A stretch of 64,000 bases of DNA from Prostheceraeus crozeri (lineage: Eukaryota; Platyhelminthes; Polycladida; Euryleptidae), in NCBI GenBank assembly GCA_907163375.1, contig CAJQUW010014401.1, positions 62,001-126,000 of the forward strand. Reading direction: 5' to 3'. Every line of letters begins with the position of its first letter. Position 1 is the first letter of the stretch. The notes beneath the pieces were generated by a model, which saw only the letters and a program-made list of their open reading frames with translations, was not told the DNA's origin and ran no database searches. A program made the position numbers and the translations under genes. Positions 55,997 to 64,000 of this stretch are shown here, one piece after another.

Positions 55997-57651
55997 CAGT
56001 CCCTTTCATAAAAAGTGGATCATCCTAAAATTTGACTAAATAAAACATAAGTATGATACAGAAAGCATTTTTCATGTTATTTCATGTCCCTAATATATTT
56101 AAATGTCCTTATATAATCTGATAAGCTATGATACAGTAACGGTTCCTAAGAAGCTAATATTTTGTGGCCCTACCCTTATTGTCAATGACATTACCAATTC
56201 GTCTAGGCATTGATTCGATGATATCGTTGATTTTTGACTGATCTAACTTTCTCCACTCTTTTTTTAACAGTGACGTAAGTTGTGATACGCTATCTGTAGG
56301 TAGCAGTGAACGACGAACGTTTCTTTTTAGAATACTCCATACATTTTCTATGGGATTCAGATCAGGAGAACGAGCGGCCAAGACAATGTCCTAAGCCCTA
56401 ATTGAGACTTGCATAAGTTGACTCTACTACTCCTGTGACACGTAGCATTATCATCCATAAATAACCAAGTCGATGGATCACCAAGTTGATCTGTCATTTG
56501 GCCAATGTTCATTCGTAAAACATTCACATAGCGTTCAGAATTCATGGTTCCTTGCTGTATGTGAAGTTCAGAGCGGCCATTGGTCCAAATGCCAGACCAA
56601 ATCAGTAGAGTCGCACCACCTTGTACCCGGGGACGATGTAAATGTCTCGGAATTTCCTGATCAGATCTTATCCATAATCTCAATCGACCATCACTATCCT
56701 TCAGACGGACTGATGCCTCATCAGACCAGACAACCCGATCCCATTGATTTCGCCAGTTACAATGACTCATTGCCCATCTGAGACGTCTTTTTGTATGCTG
56801 ATCTGATAATTCGATCTGAGAGGGCCTCTTACAGCTCTTGAAATTCGACTCAATAAGTCTTCTACGAATAGTGGACTTAGAAATAGACGAGTCTAGTGCA
56901 GCCATCTCAGTTAACGAGAGACTTGGATCAACTTTAACAAATCTCAAAATTAGGCGGTCTCTACGTTTGGATGTTTTGCGTGGACGGCCAGAGCCTTCTT
57001 TACGACAGAGTCGAAAATCATCATTATGCCATCGATGCACATTTGTGTAAGGGACATTTAGTCGCTTGCTTGTAGCTCGCAAAGAAAAACTGAGTTCTAG
57101 CAAGGCTGACACTTTGCCTTTTGTGAATGCGATCTCGTTATTATTCATTTGTGCTTTGTATTGTTTTCAACCGGTAAGAGATAGATTTCTAGCTGAAAGC
57201 AATCAGGAGTGCTGCCAACACCACCGCAACGAAGTCAGGAAGCTATGGAACATGAAGTCCAGTTAATCACATGTAGCAGTTACATTATTGTTGATGAATA
57301 ATGGTGCTATACTGGCTCTGATTGACCGATTTTCTTTATTTTTGTTTTGCTTGATAGCTTTTGGCTTGTAGAACAACATATTACATAACAAAGGAAACAA
57401 ATGTAATTTTATAAGAGTGAGGTATGATTTTGTGTAATATTGCTAAATGAAGATCAATTTATCTACTACTTTTTTATCTATAACAGGAAAACAACTCAAT
57501 ATACATGCTTGAAATTTCCAAAAATGATATTAGTAAGCACAACTGACATATCTTCCAAATTTCAGAGAAATTCGTTCAAGTTTGGCGGAGTTAGACAAAG
57601 TTGAAGCTAAGGCGATGTTTAAGGGTGATCCATTTTTTATGGAACAATCTG
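55997..57651 (-). mobile_element. Tc1-type element, diverged ends
   Basis: Left end CAGTCCCTTTCATAAAAAGT and right end, inverted, CAGATTGTTCCATAAAAAAT are followed on both sides by GGATCA, with TA flanks at 55995 and 57652. The interior transposase is frameshifted. Confidence 0.82.
56154..57148 (-). pseudogene. Tc1-type DD34E transposase, one frameshift
   Basis: The main ORF (57148-56357) begins with a helix-turn-helix region and carries VVWSDEASVRL and WLFMDDNATCHRS with the first two catalytic Asp residues. After a single-base shift near 56380, the second ORF (56381-56154) supplies ARSPDLNPIENVW with the final Asp and Glu and the usual KGRATKY end. Apart from this one shift the protein is full length, so inactivation may be recent or a sequencing error. 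Confidence 0.9.
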
Positions 57652-57653
57652 TA

Positions 57654-57959
57654 TATGGAGGCGATCATCGGTTACAAGACGCTTGTTGGAAATGGTGCAT
57701 CCGCACACAAGACTCAAATCACGCACTCAATCCATTAAGAAGATGCAATGGATCTGTTCCTCTTCTCAGCGCCTGGCACGCTAAGGAATGGAGAAGGAGG
57801 AGGTCTCAGTCCAATCACAGATTGCACAGTTTCATCAAGGAGCTGAAACATCATCCTCCCGGCTGTGACCTGCAAAGACTCCAATGGGTCCTGTTGAATC
57901 ACTTTCGATCTGAACATAGGAGATTCGCAGTCTCTAGGTATCGAGTTGTCATCAAATGA
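57654..57959 (+). CDS. Unrecognised ORF fragment
   Basis: About 100 codons with Cys, Trp and His residues and a GSVPLLSAW stretch. The upstream Met of the ORF lies inside the Tc1 end, so that start is false. Possibly a retroelement fragment. Confidence 0.2.
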   Translation, partial: YGGDHRLQDACWKWCIRTQDSNHALNPLRRCNGSVPLLSAWHAKEWRRRRSQSNHRLHSFIKELKHHPPGCDLQRLQWVLLNHFRSEHRRFAVSRYRVVIK

Positions 57960-58122
57960 TTTCTGCAGATGTGTGACCCACAAACAAAAGTAAGAATGTG
58001 CTGCATTGCCATGTAATTGGCTTGTTTAATGAACTAGCAAGCATCGACTGTGACATGCGAAACTGACTCTTGTGACTGACGTATCTATTTGACTTTGCCT
58101 TTCTTATGTACAGTTCACAAGA

Positions 58123-58154
<32 letters not shown>

Positions 58155-58172
58155 TCAAATCTCAACAGATGT

Positions 58173-58226
58173 AACCACCACGAGACATGTTTCGGCCTGT
58201 TGGGCCTCATCAGTCGTGGGTAGGTT
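58173..58226 (-). ncRNA. Hammerhead ribozyme, unit 1
   Basis: The core CTGATGA, 4-bp stem II GGCC/GGCC with loop CAACA, GAAA, palindromic stem III ACATGT and GTC cleavage triplet are all present. Stem I is CCACGA/TCGTGG extended by AACC/GGTT across an internal loop. Confidence 0.88.
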
Positions 58227-58330
58227 TGAACCAGCGACGTTGGAGCTAGAGGACGTGCAAGCACCCTCCTCTAACAAGGCCACCCACCATACCATCTGTT
58301 TGCGCGAATAGCCAAATCTCAACAGATGTA

Positions 58331-58383
58331 AAACACACGAGACATGTTTCGGCCTGTTGGGCCTCATCAGTCGTGGGTAGGTT
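58331..58383 (-). ncRNA. Hammerhead ribozyme, unit 2, weakened stem I
   Basis: Core intact, but the 3' strand of stem I reads TCGTGT instead of TCGTGG and the outer GGTT is changed. Confidence 0.75.
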
Positions 58384-58632
58384 TGAACCAGCGACGTTGG
58401 AGCTAGAGGACGTGCAAGCATACCCTCTAACCACAAGGCCACCGGACCATCTGTTGAGAGCGCGAATTAGCCAGGAAGGCACTGCTTTAACGCAGGCACG
58501 TGGAGGGCGGACTGCTTTCTGCAATCACTTAATACCGCATCCGAGATTGAGGCGCTTCACGCAGGCGCTACTCATTACATGTTTAGACAAGTAACCTGGC
58601 AATTTATAAATTTATCAAATCTCAACAGATGT

Positions 58633-58686
58633 AACCACCACGAGACATGTTTCGGCCTGTTGGGCCTCATCAGTCGTGGGTAGGTT
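58633..58686 (-). ncRNA. Hammerhead ribozyme, unit 3
   Basis: Identical core and stems to unit 1. Confidence 0.88.
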
Positions 58687-58935
58687 TGAACCAGCGACGT
58701 TGGAGCTAGAGGACGTGCAAGCATACCCTCTAACCACAAGGCCACCGGACCATCTGTTGAGAGCGCGAATTAGCCAGGAAGGCACTGCTTTAACGCAGGC
58801 ACGTGGAGGGCGGACTGCTTTCTGCAATCACTTAATACCGCATCCGAGATTGAGGCGCTTCACGCAGGCGCTACTCATTACATGTTTAGACAAGTAACCT
58901 GGCAATTTATAAATTTATCAAATCTCAACAGATGT

Positions 58936-58989
58936 AACCACCACGAGACATGTTTCGGCCTGTTGGGCCTCATCAGTCGTGGGTAGGTT
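58936..58989 (-). ncRNA. Hammerhead ribozyme, unit 4
   Basis: 303 bp from unit 3 with the same sequence. Self-cleavage at both units would release a 303-base monomer. Confidence 0.88.
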
Positions 58990-59238
58990 TGAACCAGCGA
59001 CGTTGGAGCTAGAGGACGTGCAAGCATACCCTCTAACCACAAGGCCACCGGACCATCTGTTGAGAGCGCGAATTAGCCAGGAAGGCACTGCTTTAACGCA
59101 GGCACGTGGAGGGCGGACTGCTTTCTGCAATCACTTAATACCGCATCCGAGATTGAGGCGCTTCACGCAGGCGCTACTCATTACATGTTTAGACAAGTAA
59201 CCTGGCAATTTATAAATTTATCAAATCTCAACAGATGT

Positions 59239-59292
59239 AACCACCACGAGACATGTTTCGGCCTGTTGGGCCTCATCAGTCGTGGGTAGGTT
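59239..59292 (-). ncRNA. Hammerhead ribozyme, unit 5
   Basis: 303 bp from unit 4; last clean unit before the noisy centre. Confidence 0.88.
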
Positions 59293-59344
59293 TGAACCAG
59301 CGACGTTGGAGCTAGAGGACGTGCAAGCATACCCTCTAACCACA

Positions 59345-59770
59345 TCCGGTTAGAGGTGGCCTTGTGGTTAGAGGGTATGCTTGCACACGTCTGCTCCAAC
59401 GCAGGCTGTTCAAACCTAATACCGACTGATGAGGAGGCCCCACAGGCGAAAAACATGTCTGTGGGTGGCTGCGCGCTTGATGAACTGTTTAGAATTTATA
59501 ACTACTTGTCTAAACATGTAATGAAATTGCCTCAGATGTAACCACCAATCTCATGGTTTCGGTTCGGTGGGCTGAAAGCAGTCCGGTAGGTTTGCAGCTG
59601 CGTTAAGCGCAAAGCAGTGCCTTCCTTTCGCGCTCTCAAGATGTTCAGGTGGCCCGGTGGGTTAGGGTGTGCTTGCACGTCCTCTAGATGCAACGTTCGC
59701 TGGTTCAAACCTTGTGGTTCTGAGGGTATGCCAAGCCGCAACATGTCTCCAAGAAACCTGTTCTCGTGGT
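59345..59770. repeat. Scrambled centre of the palindrome
   Basis: Recognisable retrozyme pieces carry many small indels and substitutions and change orientation, while both neighbouring arms are clean. One degenerate ribozyme core is legible at about 59428-59466. Confidence 0.7.
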
Positions 59771-59964
59771 GGTACATCTGTTGAGATTTGATAAATTTAT
59801 AAATTGCCAGGTTACTTGTCTAAACATGTAATGAGTAGCGCCTGCGTGAAGCGCCTCAATCTCGGATGCGGTATTAAGTGATTGCAGAAAGCAGTCCGCC
59901 CTCCACGTGCCTGCGTTAAAGCAGTGCCTTCCTGGCTAATTCGCGCTCTCAACAGATGGTCCGG

Positions 59965-60026
59965 TGGCCTTGTGGTTAGAGGGTATGCTTGCACGTCCTC
60001 TAGCTCCAACGTCGCTGGTTCAAACC
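59965..60026 (+). promoter_or_regulatory. tRNA-like pol III promoter in the retrozyme unit
   Basis: A-box-like TGGCCTTGTGG (59965-59975) followed by GTTAGAG, and B-box-like GGTTCAAACC (60017-60026) 41 bases later, as in a tRNA gene. The B box overlaps the 5' strand of hammerhead stem I. The same arrangement is in every clean unit, including the minus-strand ones. Confidence 0.55.
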
Positions 60027-60076
60027 TACCCACGACTGATGAGGCCCAACAGGCCGAAACATGTCTCGTGGTGGTT
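60023..60076 (+). ncRNA. Hammerhead ribozyme, unit 6
   Basis: Plus-strand copy with the complete core; predicted cleavage between 60065 and 60066. Confidence 0.88.
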
Positions 60077-60325
60077 ACATCTGTTGAGATTTGATAAATT
60101 TATAAATTGCCAGGTTACTTGTCTAAACATGTAATGAGTAGCGCCTGCGTGAAGCGCCTCAATCTCGGATGCGGTATTAAGTGATTGCAGAAAGCAGTCC
60201 GCCCTCCACGTGCCTGCGTTAAAGCAGTGCCTTCCTGGCTAATTCGCGCTCTCAACAGATGGTCCGGTGGCCTTGTGGTTAGAGGGTATGCTTGCACGTC
60301 CTCTAGCTCCAACGTCGCTGGTTCA

Positions 60326-60379
60326 AACCTACCCACGACTGATGAGGCCCAACAGGCCGAAACATGTCTCGTGGTGGTT
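60326..60379 (+). ncRNA. Hammerhead ribozyme, unit 7
   Basis: 303 bp after unit 6, same sequence. Confidence 0.88.
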
Positions 60380-60426
60380 ACATCTGTTGAGATTTGATAA
60401 ATTTATAAATTGCCAGGTTACTTGTC

Positions 60427-60458
<32 letters not shown>

Positions 60459-60461
<3 letters not shown>

Positions 60462-61566
60462 TAAAATTCGCATATATCGGCTTCGGCTATATCAGCGGTT
60501 CGTCTATATCGGCGGTTTCTTTTTGTCCCGGCAGAATTTCCTATCTTTTCCATATAATCGAGTTCGCTTATATCGGCTTCGGCTATATCGGCGATTCGCC
60601 TATATCGGCGCATTTTCGCTGTCCCTGACAGAAAAAATTCGTTTATAACGGCGGATTTCCTGGAAATCCTCAAGCGATGTGTTTTGCCTAGAAGAGTCGC
60701 TATGACAGTATATGTGGACGTAGATTCTGTTAGGACTATCCGATTCTAACTATTCTAGTGGCATGTGAAAATTTAGATCTTCTACAATTCATCTCGATCA
60801 TGTTTGGGGGTTTGATCAAAATTGTAGAATCTAGCAGCCGAGGAAAGATAAGTAGGCTTGCCACTGTATCTCACTGATAATTCTCACATAATTAGTCTTT
60901 CATTCGACGTGATGATTGCATTGTTAACGCCTTCATCTACGATGCTATTGTCAGACCTGACTTAGTGACTGTTGCGTCATCAAAGGAGCACAAGCTACCG
61001 TCGAAAACATTGTTGAGTTCGATGCATGTCCTCTCTCTAGACAGAAAGCGGCTCGCCACCCCATCCATCTCTATGGTTTCGCCTGCACGTGACTCTTAGC
61101 AGCGTCTTGATTGACTTAGATTGTCTTGATTTATGCATACTCTTCTTTGTTTTGTGCTTCATATAGCAGGTAAGCATGTAGGCATGAAGAAGCTTCAATC
61201 TTCTTGATTCAAAAAGCATAATCAGTTTTTGACAAACATAGTGATATCCGGTTTGCGATACTTACGTTGCAAGCATCAGTTCAGAAACGAACAATTTTTA
61301 GATATCTATTGATTACATAGACACAATTACGTGTACATGTACTGTACATGTTGGACAATAAGTCAATATGTACATGTATTTAAGTATAGCAACGCAATAA
61401 TTCATGAGTCAATACACGCATATACATTGTATGATGCATGGCATGATCTCAGAGCTCGTGTAGATTTCACAAAACTTCAAAATTCAGGGAGTTCGCATAT
61501 ATCGGCGGTTCGCGCATATCGGCGGTTTTCGTCTGTCCCTTGAGGCGCCGATATATGCGAATTCTA

Positions 61567-61569
<3 letters not shown>
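60459..61569. mobile_element. Pogo/Tigger-like MITE, 1.1 kb
   Basis: Inverted ends CAGTARAATTCGCATATATC continue with GGC and are flanked by TA on both sides. The ends contain reiterated TATATCGGCGGTT, repeated again at 60545-60655. CAGT starts and TA duplication are typical of pogo/Tigger elements. There is no transposase ORF, so it is non-autonomous. Confidence 0.85.
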
Positions 61570-61604
<35 letters not shown>

Positions 61605-61640
61605 AACTAGAACCCAAATAGTCAAATCAAAAACAATTGA

Positions 61641-61681
61641 TGCACGAGCGCTTTCATTTCAATCAATCTTCAGGTGCATTC
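61641..61681 (-). ncRNA. Second, degenerate hammerhead-like motif
   Basis: CTGAAGA (fits the CUGANGA core), GAAA, a palindromic AGCGCT stem III and a C at the cleavage site are present, with a good stem I TGCAC/GTGCA. Stem II is weak (ATT/AAT at best). It is flanked on both sides by (TA)n. It resembles ribozyme relics of Penelope-like repeats. Confidence 0.4.
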
Positions 61682-61685
61682 AAAA

Positions 61686-61727
<42 letters not shown>

Positions 61728-61729
61728 GT

Positions 61730-63110
61730 GTTCGCGATCTTCATGTGGATTTTTGTTAGTAATATTAGGGTGAATACCACTGCGCAATGAACAAAGTTGT
61801 TATGGACAAATGAACTACATGCAAATAGGCCTGCACTCGACGAAAAGGTGAACCATCAATGAATAAGTTTGAGTTTTGTTTCATTAGATACAGAATCAAT
61901 CACATGGAATGGAGCGCATTGGTTGCTTCGGTGGACGTTAGCCATGCTTTTCTGTGTTGTATGTAACATTTGCCATCTGGTCTCTTCCTAGAGGTGACTG
62001 AGATTGCTTCAGTTGCCACTTTTAAGATAACATGATCGTGAGAATGTCACACGTAGTGAAAATTCCGAAATCGACAGACAGACAGACCCTTTAGCAAGGG
62101 CATCGATTCTTTGGAAAAGCTGATTGTGAAAACTCCTTCCAAGGCTCCGAGAAAATGTGTGGATGATCACAAGGCGCGAGGACTTTCGGTTGTCAAGGTG
62201 GTAAATATCGTTGCAGCTTTCGAAGATGATTCCATCAAGAAGGGTTGATTGAACAAGAAGTCGAATTTTCTCTGTTTCCCGAAAGCAATGTACTCAAGGA
62301 AGGGTTATCAAACATTTGAAGCATACAGTTTTACAGTAAGCTATTTGAAACCTTAAGTTATTCGTAATGGACTAATTTTATCTTTTGATGATTGAAAGTT
62401 TAACATATAGGATTCTATATTGTATCTTCAATATCAGTTTTAGTGATCAGGCAACATTCGCAATTTGAATGTCAACCTCACGAACTCACTTGACCTCACT
62501 TGATTGACACGAAACCGAGACAATCACCTTTGACAATTTGTTGTTCTGTGGTCTCATATTACATGTACCTTATGATTGGATAAGTTGCCAGGTAATGGAG
62601 GAAGCAGTCAATGTAGAACGGCACAAAGGCATTTTGTTGTACAAAGTATTTCCAGTCAAGACACGGCTATGAAATCGAACACGGATGCACCAATAGGTTG
62701 GGACAGGGTGAACTCCAGACATCAAAATTGAATAATCGTTTGATTGATCGGGAAAAGCCGACTCCCTTTTCTCCAAAAAGCATAGACGTTCCACTGTTGA
62801 ACTACTGGGTGTGGAGCCAGTCGCGAAATGGTGTTTGATATACACCGTACCTAAAAGACATTTGCATGAATTGAAACGAAAGCTAACATTATTAATTGGA
62901 CAACATAAACACAGATTAAGTAAGGAAGGGGTTAATTAATCATCGTGCTTGAAAGCACTTTGTCATGCGCCATGAGCTTTGCATATTCTGTGATATAAGT
63001 TACATGGAACTCGTTTTCAGTGGACTTCGACTTTTGGTTATTTAAACATTGTAAAGACCTATGTAATATTGCATGATAACAACTTGTAAAAATCCGCAAG
63101 AAGATCATGA
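61730..63110. other. Intergenic DNA, no gene seen
   Basis: Short ORFs only; no recognised feature. Confidence 0.5.
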
Positions 63111-63229
63111 ACACCCTGTATATATATATATATGCCAGGTATATATATACATAATAGTATACATAGTATACATAGTATACATAAGTATACATATATATAC
63201 TTAGACAAGTTACCTGGCAATTGATAAAT

Positions 63230-63425
63230 TTATCAAATCTCAACAGATGTAACCACCACGAGACATGTTTCGGCCTGTTGGGCCTCATCAAGGCCTGTTA
63301 GCCTTGTGGTTAGAGAGTATGCTTGCACGTCCTCTAGCTCCAACATCGCTGGTTCAAACCTACCCACGACTGATGAGGCCCAACAGGCCGAAACATGTCT
63401 CGTAGTGGTTACATCTGTTGGGATT
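63230..63425. repeat. Inverted pair of truncated retrozyme units
   Basis: A minus-strand partial unit (to 63290) is joined directly to a plus-strand unit (63292 onward) with A- and B-box-like sequences. It is flanked by (TA)n and by a TACCTGGCAA leader as in the main array. Confidence 0.85.
63357..63410 (+). ncRNA. Hammerhead ribozyme, unit 8
   Basis: Complete core; one base change weakens stem I (TCGTAG). Confidence 0.82.
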
Positions 63426-63449
63426 TGATAAATATATATATATATATAT

Positions 63450-63535
63450 ACAGGGTGATTCAAAAGTCGCTGCATAAAAGAAATGTTTATATCTCGGTAA
63501 GTACGAACGATATCAGCCTGCTTCTTTCTGGTTTG
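63450..63535 (+). repeat. Mariner-type end fragment
   Basis: TACAGGGTGATTCAAAAGTC followed by TATATCTCGGTAAG resembles the outer end of mariner-family elements. No matching second end is present in the window. Confidence 0.4.
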
Positions 63536-63544
63536 AGTTACTCA

Positions 63545-63870
63545 GGGTATGCGATATGTTGGACAGACATCCAGAGTGGTATCAAAGCGCATTTCGGAAC
63601 ATATTCGCAACATACGATTGTATCAAAGATATCCTACATCTGTGTCTGCTAATTTTTCTGGAAATTGCAACATTTCCCATTTTTCTTTTACGTTACTAGA
63701 GCACTGTCCAAACCGGAGTGTTTATTCCAAACAAAAGCAAGAGACTGATAAAAGAAAATGCTTGAATTAAGCGTCTTTGTACTTTACATCTTAGTGGTCT
63801 TAACCAAGAATTGAATCCCTGTAAAGATATGCACTTGATTTTGCCATACAGTGTGTGTAGTCAGATAGTT
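63545..63870 (+). pseudogene. Penelope-like GIY-YIG endonuclease relic
   Basis: RYVGQTSRVVSKRISEHIRN is the YIG-side core of a GIY-YIG nuclease. It is followed by NISHFSFTLLEH and, after a frameshift, IKRLCTLHLSGLNQELN, the standard end of Penelope-like endonucleases. The N-terminal reverse transcriptase is absent, and one stop replaces a Trp-like position. It lies about 140 bp after a hammerhead unit, as expected where such ribozymes sit next to Penelope ends. Confidence 0.82.
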
Positions 63871-64000
63871 CCACAATGACATCTTGTTCTTCCTGAAGAG
63901 TTGGGACCGTCATGGCACGGTGTGAGGACCCTAGGGTTGATCGTCTATATTTATGTACACAAATATATATATTCATTTACACATACACATTATACACATA

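Larger units (their letters stand above)
58155..60420. repeat. Hammerhead retrozyme array, tandem then inverted
   Basis: Repeat units of exactly 303 bp (starts 58615, 58918, 59221) lie in minus orientation, with two variant units before them (58155, 58316). From about 59770 to 60420 two further units lie in plus orientation. Each unit carries a tRNA-like head and a type I hammerhead ribozyme. The array begins and ends in (TA)n tracts. The 70-73-residue ORFs that recur here are repeat artefacts. Confidence 0.9.

Noticed and set aside
57582..57653. N-terminal part of the ORF starting at 57582
   Set aside because: It lies within the right end of the Tc1 element, so the start codon is accidental.
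58615..60397. Repeated 70- and 73-residue ORFs in the retrozyme units
   Set aside because: They arise on both strands of a ribozyme/tRNA-like repeat and are identical because the DNA repeats are.

Overview
The window looks like AT-rich chromosomal DNA from an invertebrate animal. Supporting signs are GT-AG introns, a degenerate interstitial (TTAGGG)n tract, Tc1/mariner, hAT-like, pogo-like, MULE, LINE and Penelope-like (GIY-YIG) relics, tRNA-like repeats and metazoan-type tandem hammerhead ribozyme repeats (retrozymes). Species cannot be named from the sequence alone. Ordinary host coding content is very low. The clearest cellular gene is an intronless vesicular-amine-transporter-like (SLC18-type) gene at 23.6-25.0 kb. 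A phase-0 multi-exon gene runs off the left edge (45-1433), and two small genes share a bidirectional TATA promoter at 5.3-6.3 kb.

Layout: 0-6.3 kb holds TATA-driven genes with Cys/His-rich or acidic Ser-rich products, an interstitial telomere-like tract with palindromes and satellites, and an intact mariner-type element with about 218-bp inverted ends. 6.3-27.6 kb is mostly gene-poor DNA. It contains a 2-kb block that recurs at 46.4-49.6 kb, non-autonomous repeats, a dead mariner copy, a truncated LINE and the transporter gene. 27.88-44.26 kb is a single large inverted-repeat element: two arms of about 5.2 kb, nearly identical and each carrying the same small genes, flank a 5.9-kb centre with AT-rich satellites, disrupted genes (a RING-like ORF and a probable RNase H-fold exonuclease relic) and a nested, intact Tc1 element. 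44.3-57.7 kb holds a Penelope-like relic, another dead mariner, a tandem tRNA-Thr-like array interrupted by a hAT-type MITE, foldback elements, a FLYWCH-MULE relic and a frameshifted Tc1 element. 58-64 kb is built from tandem and inverted 303-bp hammerhead repeats, a pogo/Tigger-like MITE and a second Penelope endonuclease relic.

Two systems stand out. (1) The 16.4-kb element has compact genes, each with a strong TATA box. A 140-bp module of exactly constant length is repeated three times per arm, behind or inside three different genes. A 681-bp 5'UTR intron contains a highly structured GC-rich segment, and a homopolymer-associated frame break in the coiled-coil gene is kept in both arms. Its zinc-binding N-terminus has the same Cys/His spacing as the gene at 45-1433, which suggests that the left end of the window carries a relative. 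I could not match it to a named element or virus family. (2) The retrozyme array combines a tRNA-like pol III promoter with a type I hammerhead ribozyme in each unit, and Penelope-type GIY-YIG relics, the presumed mobilising machinery, lie nearby. Part of that array is a palindrome with a noisy centre that may be an assembly artefact.
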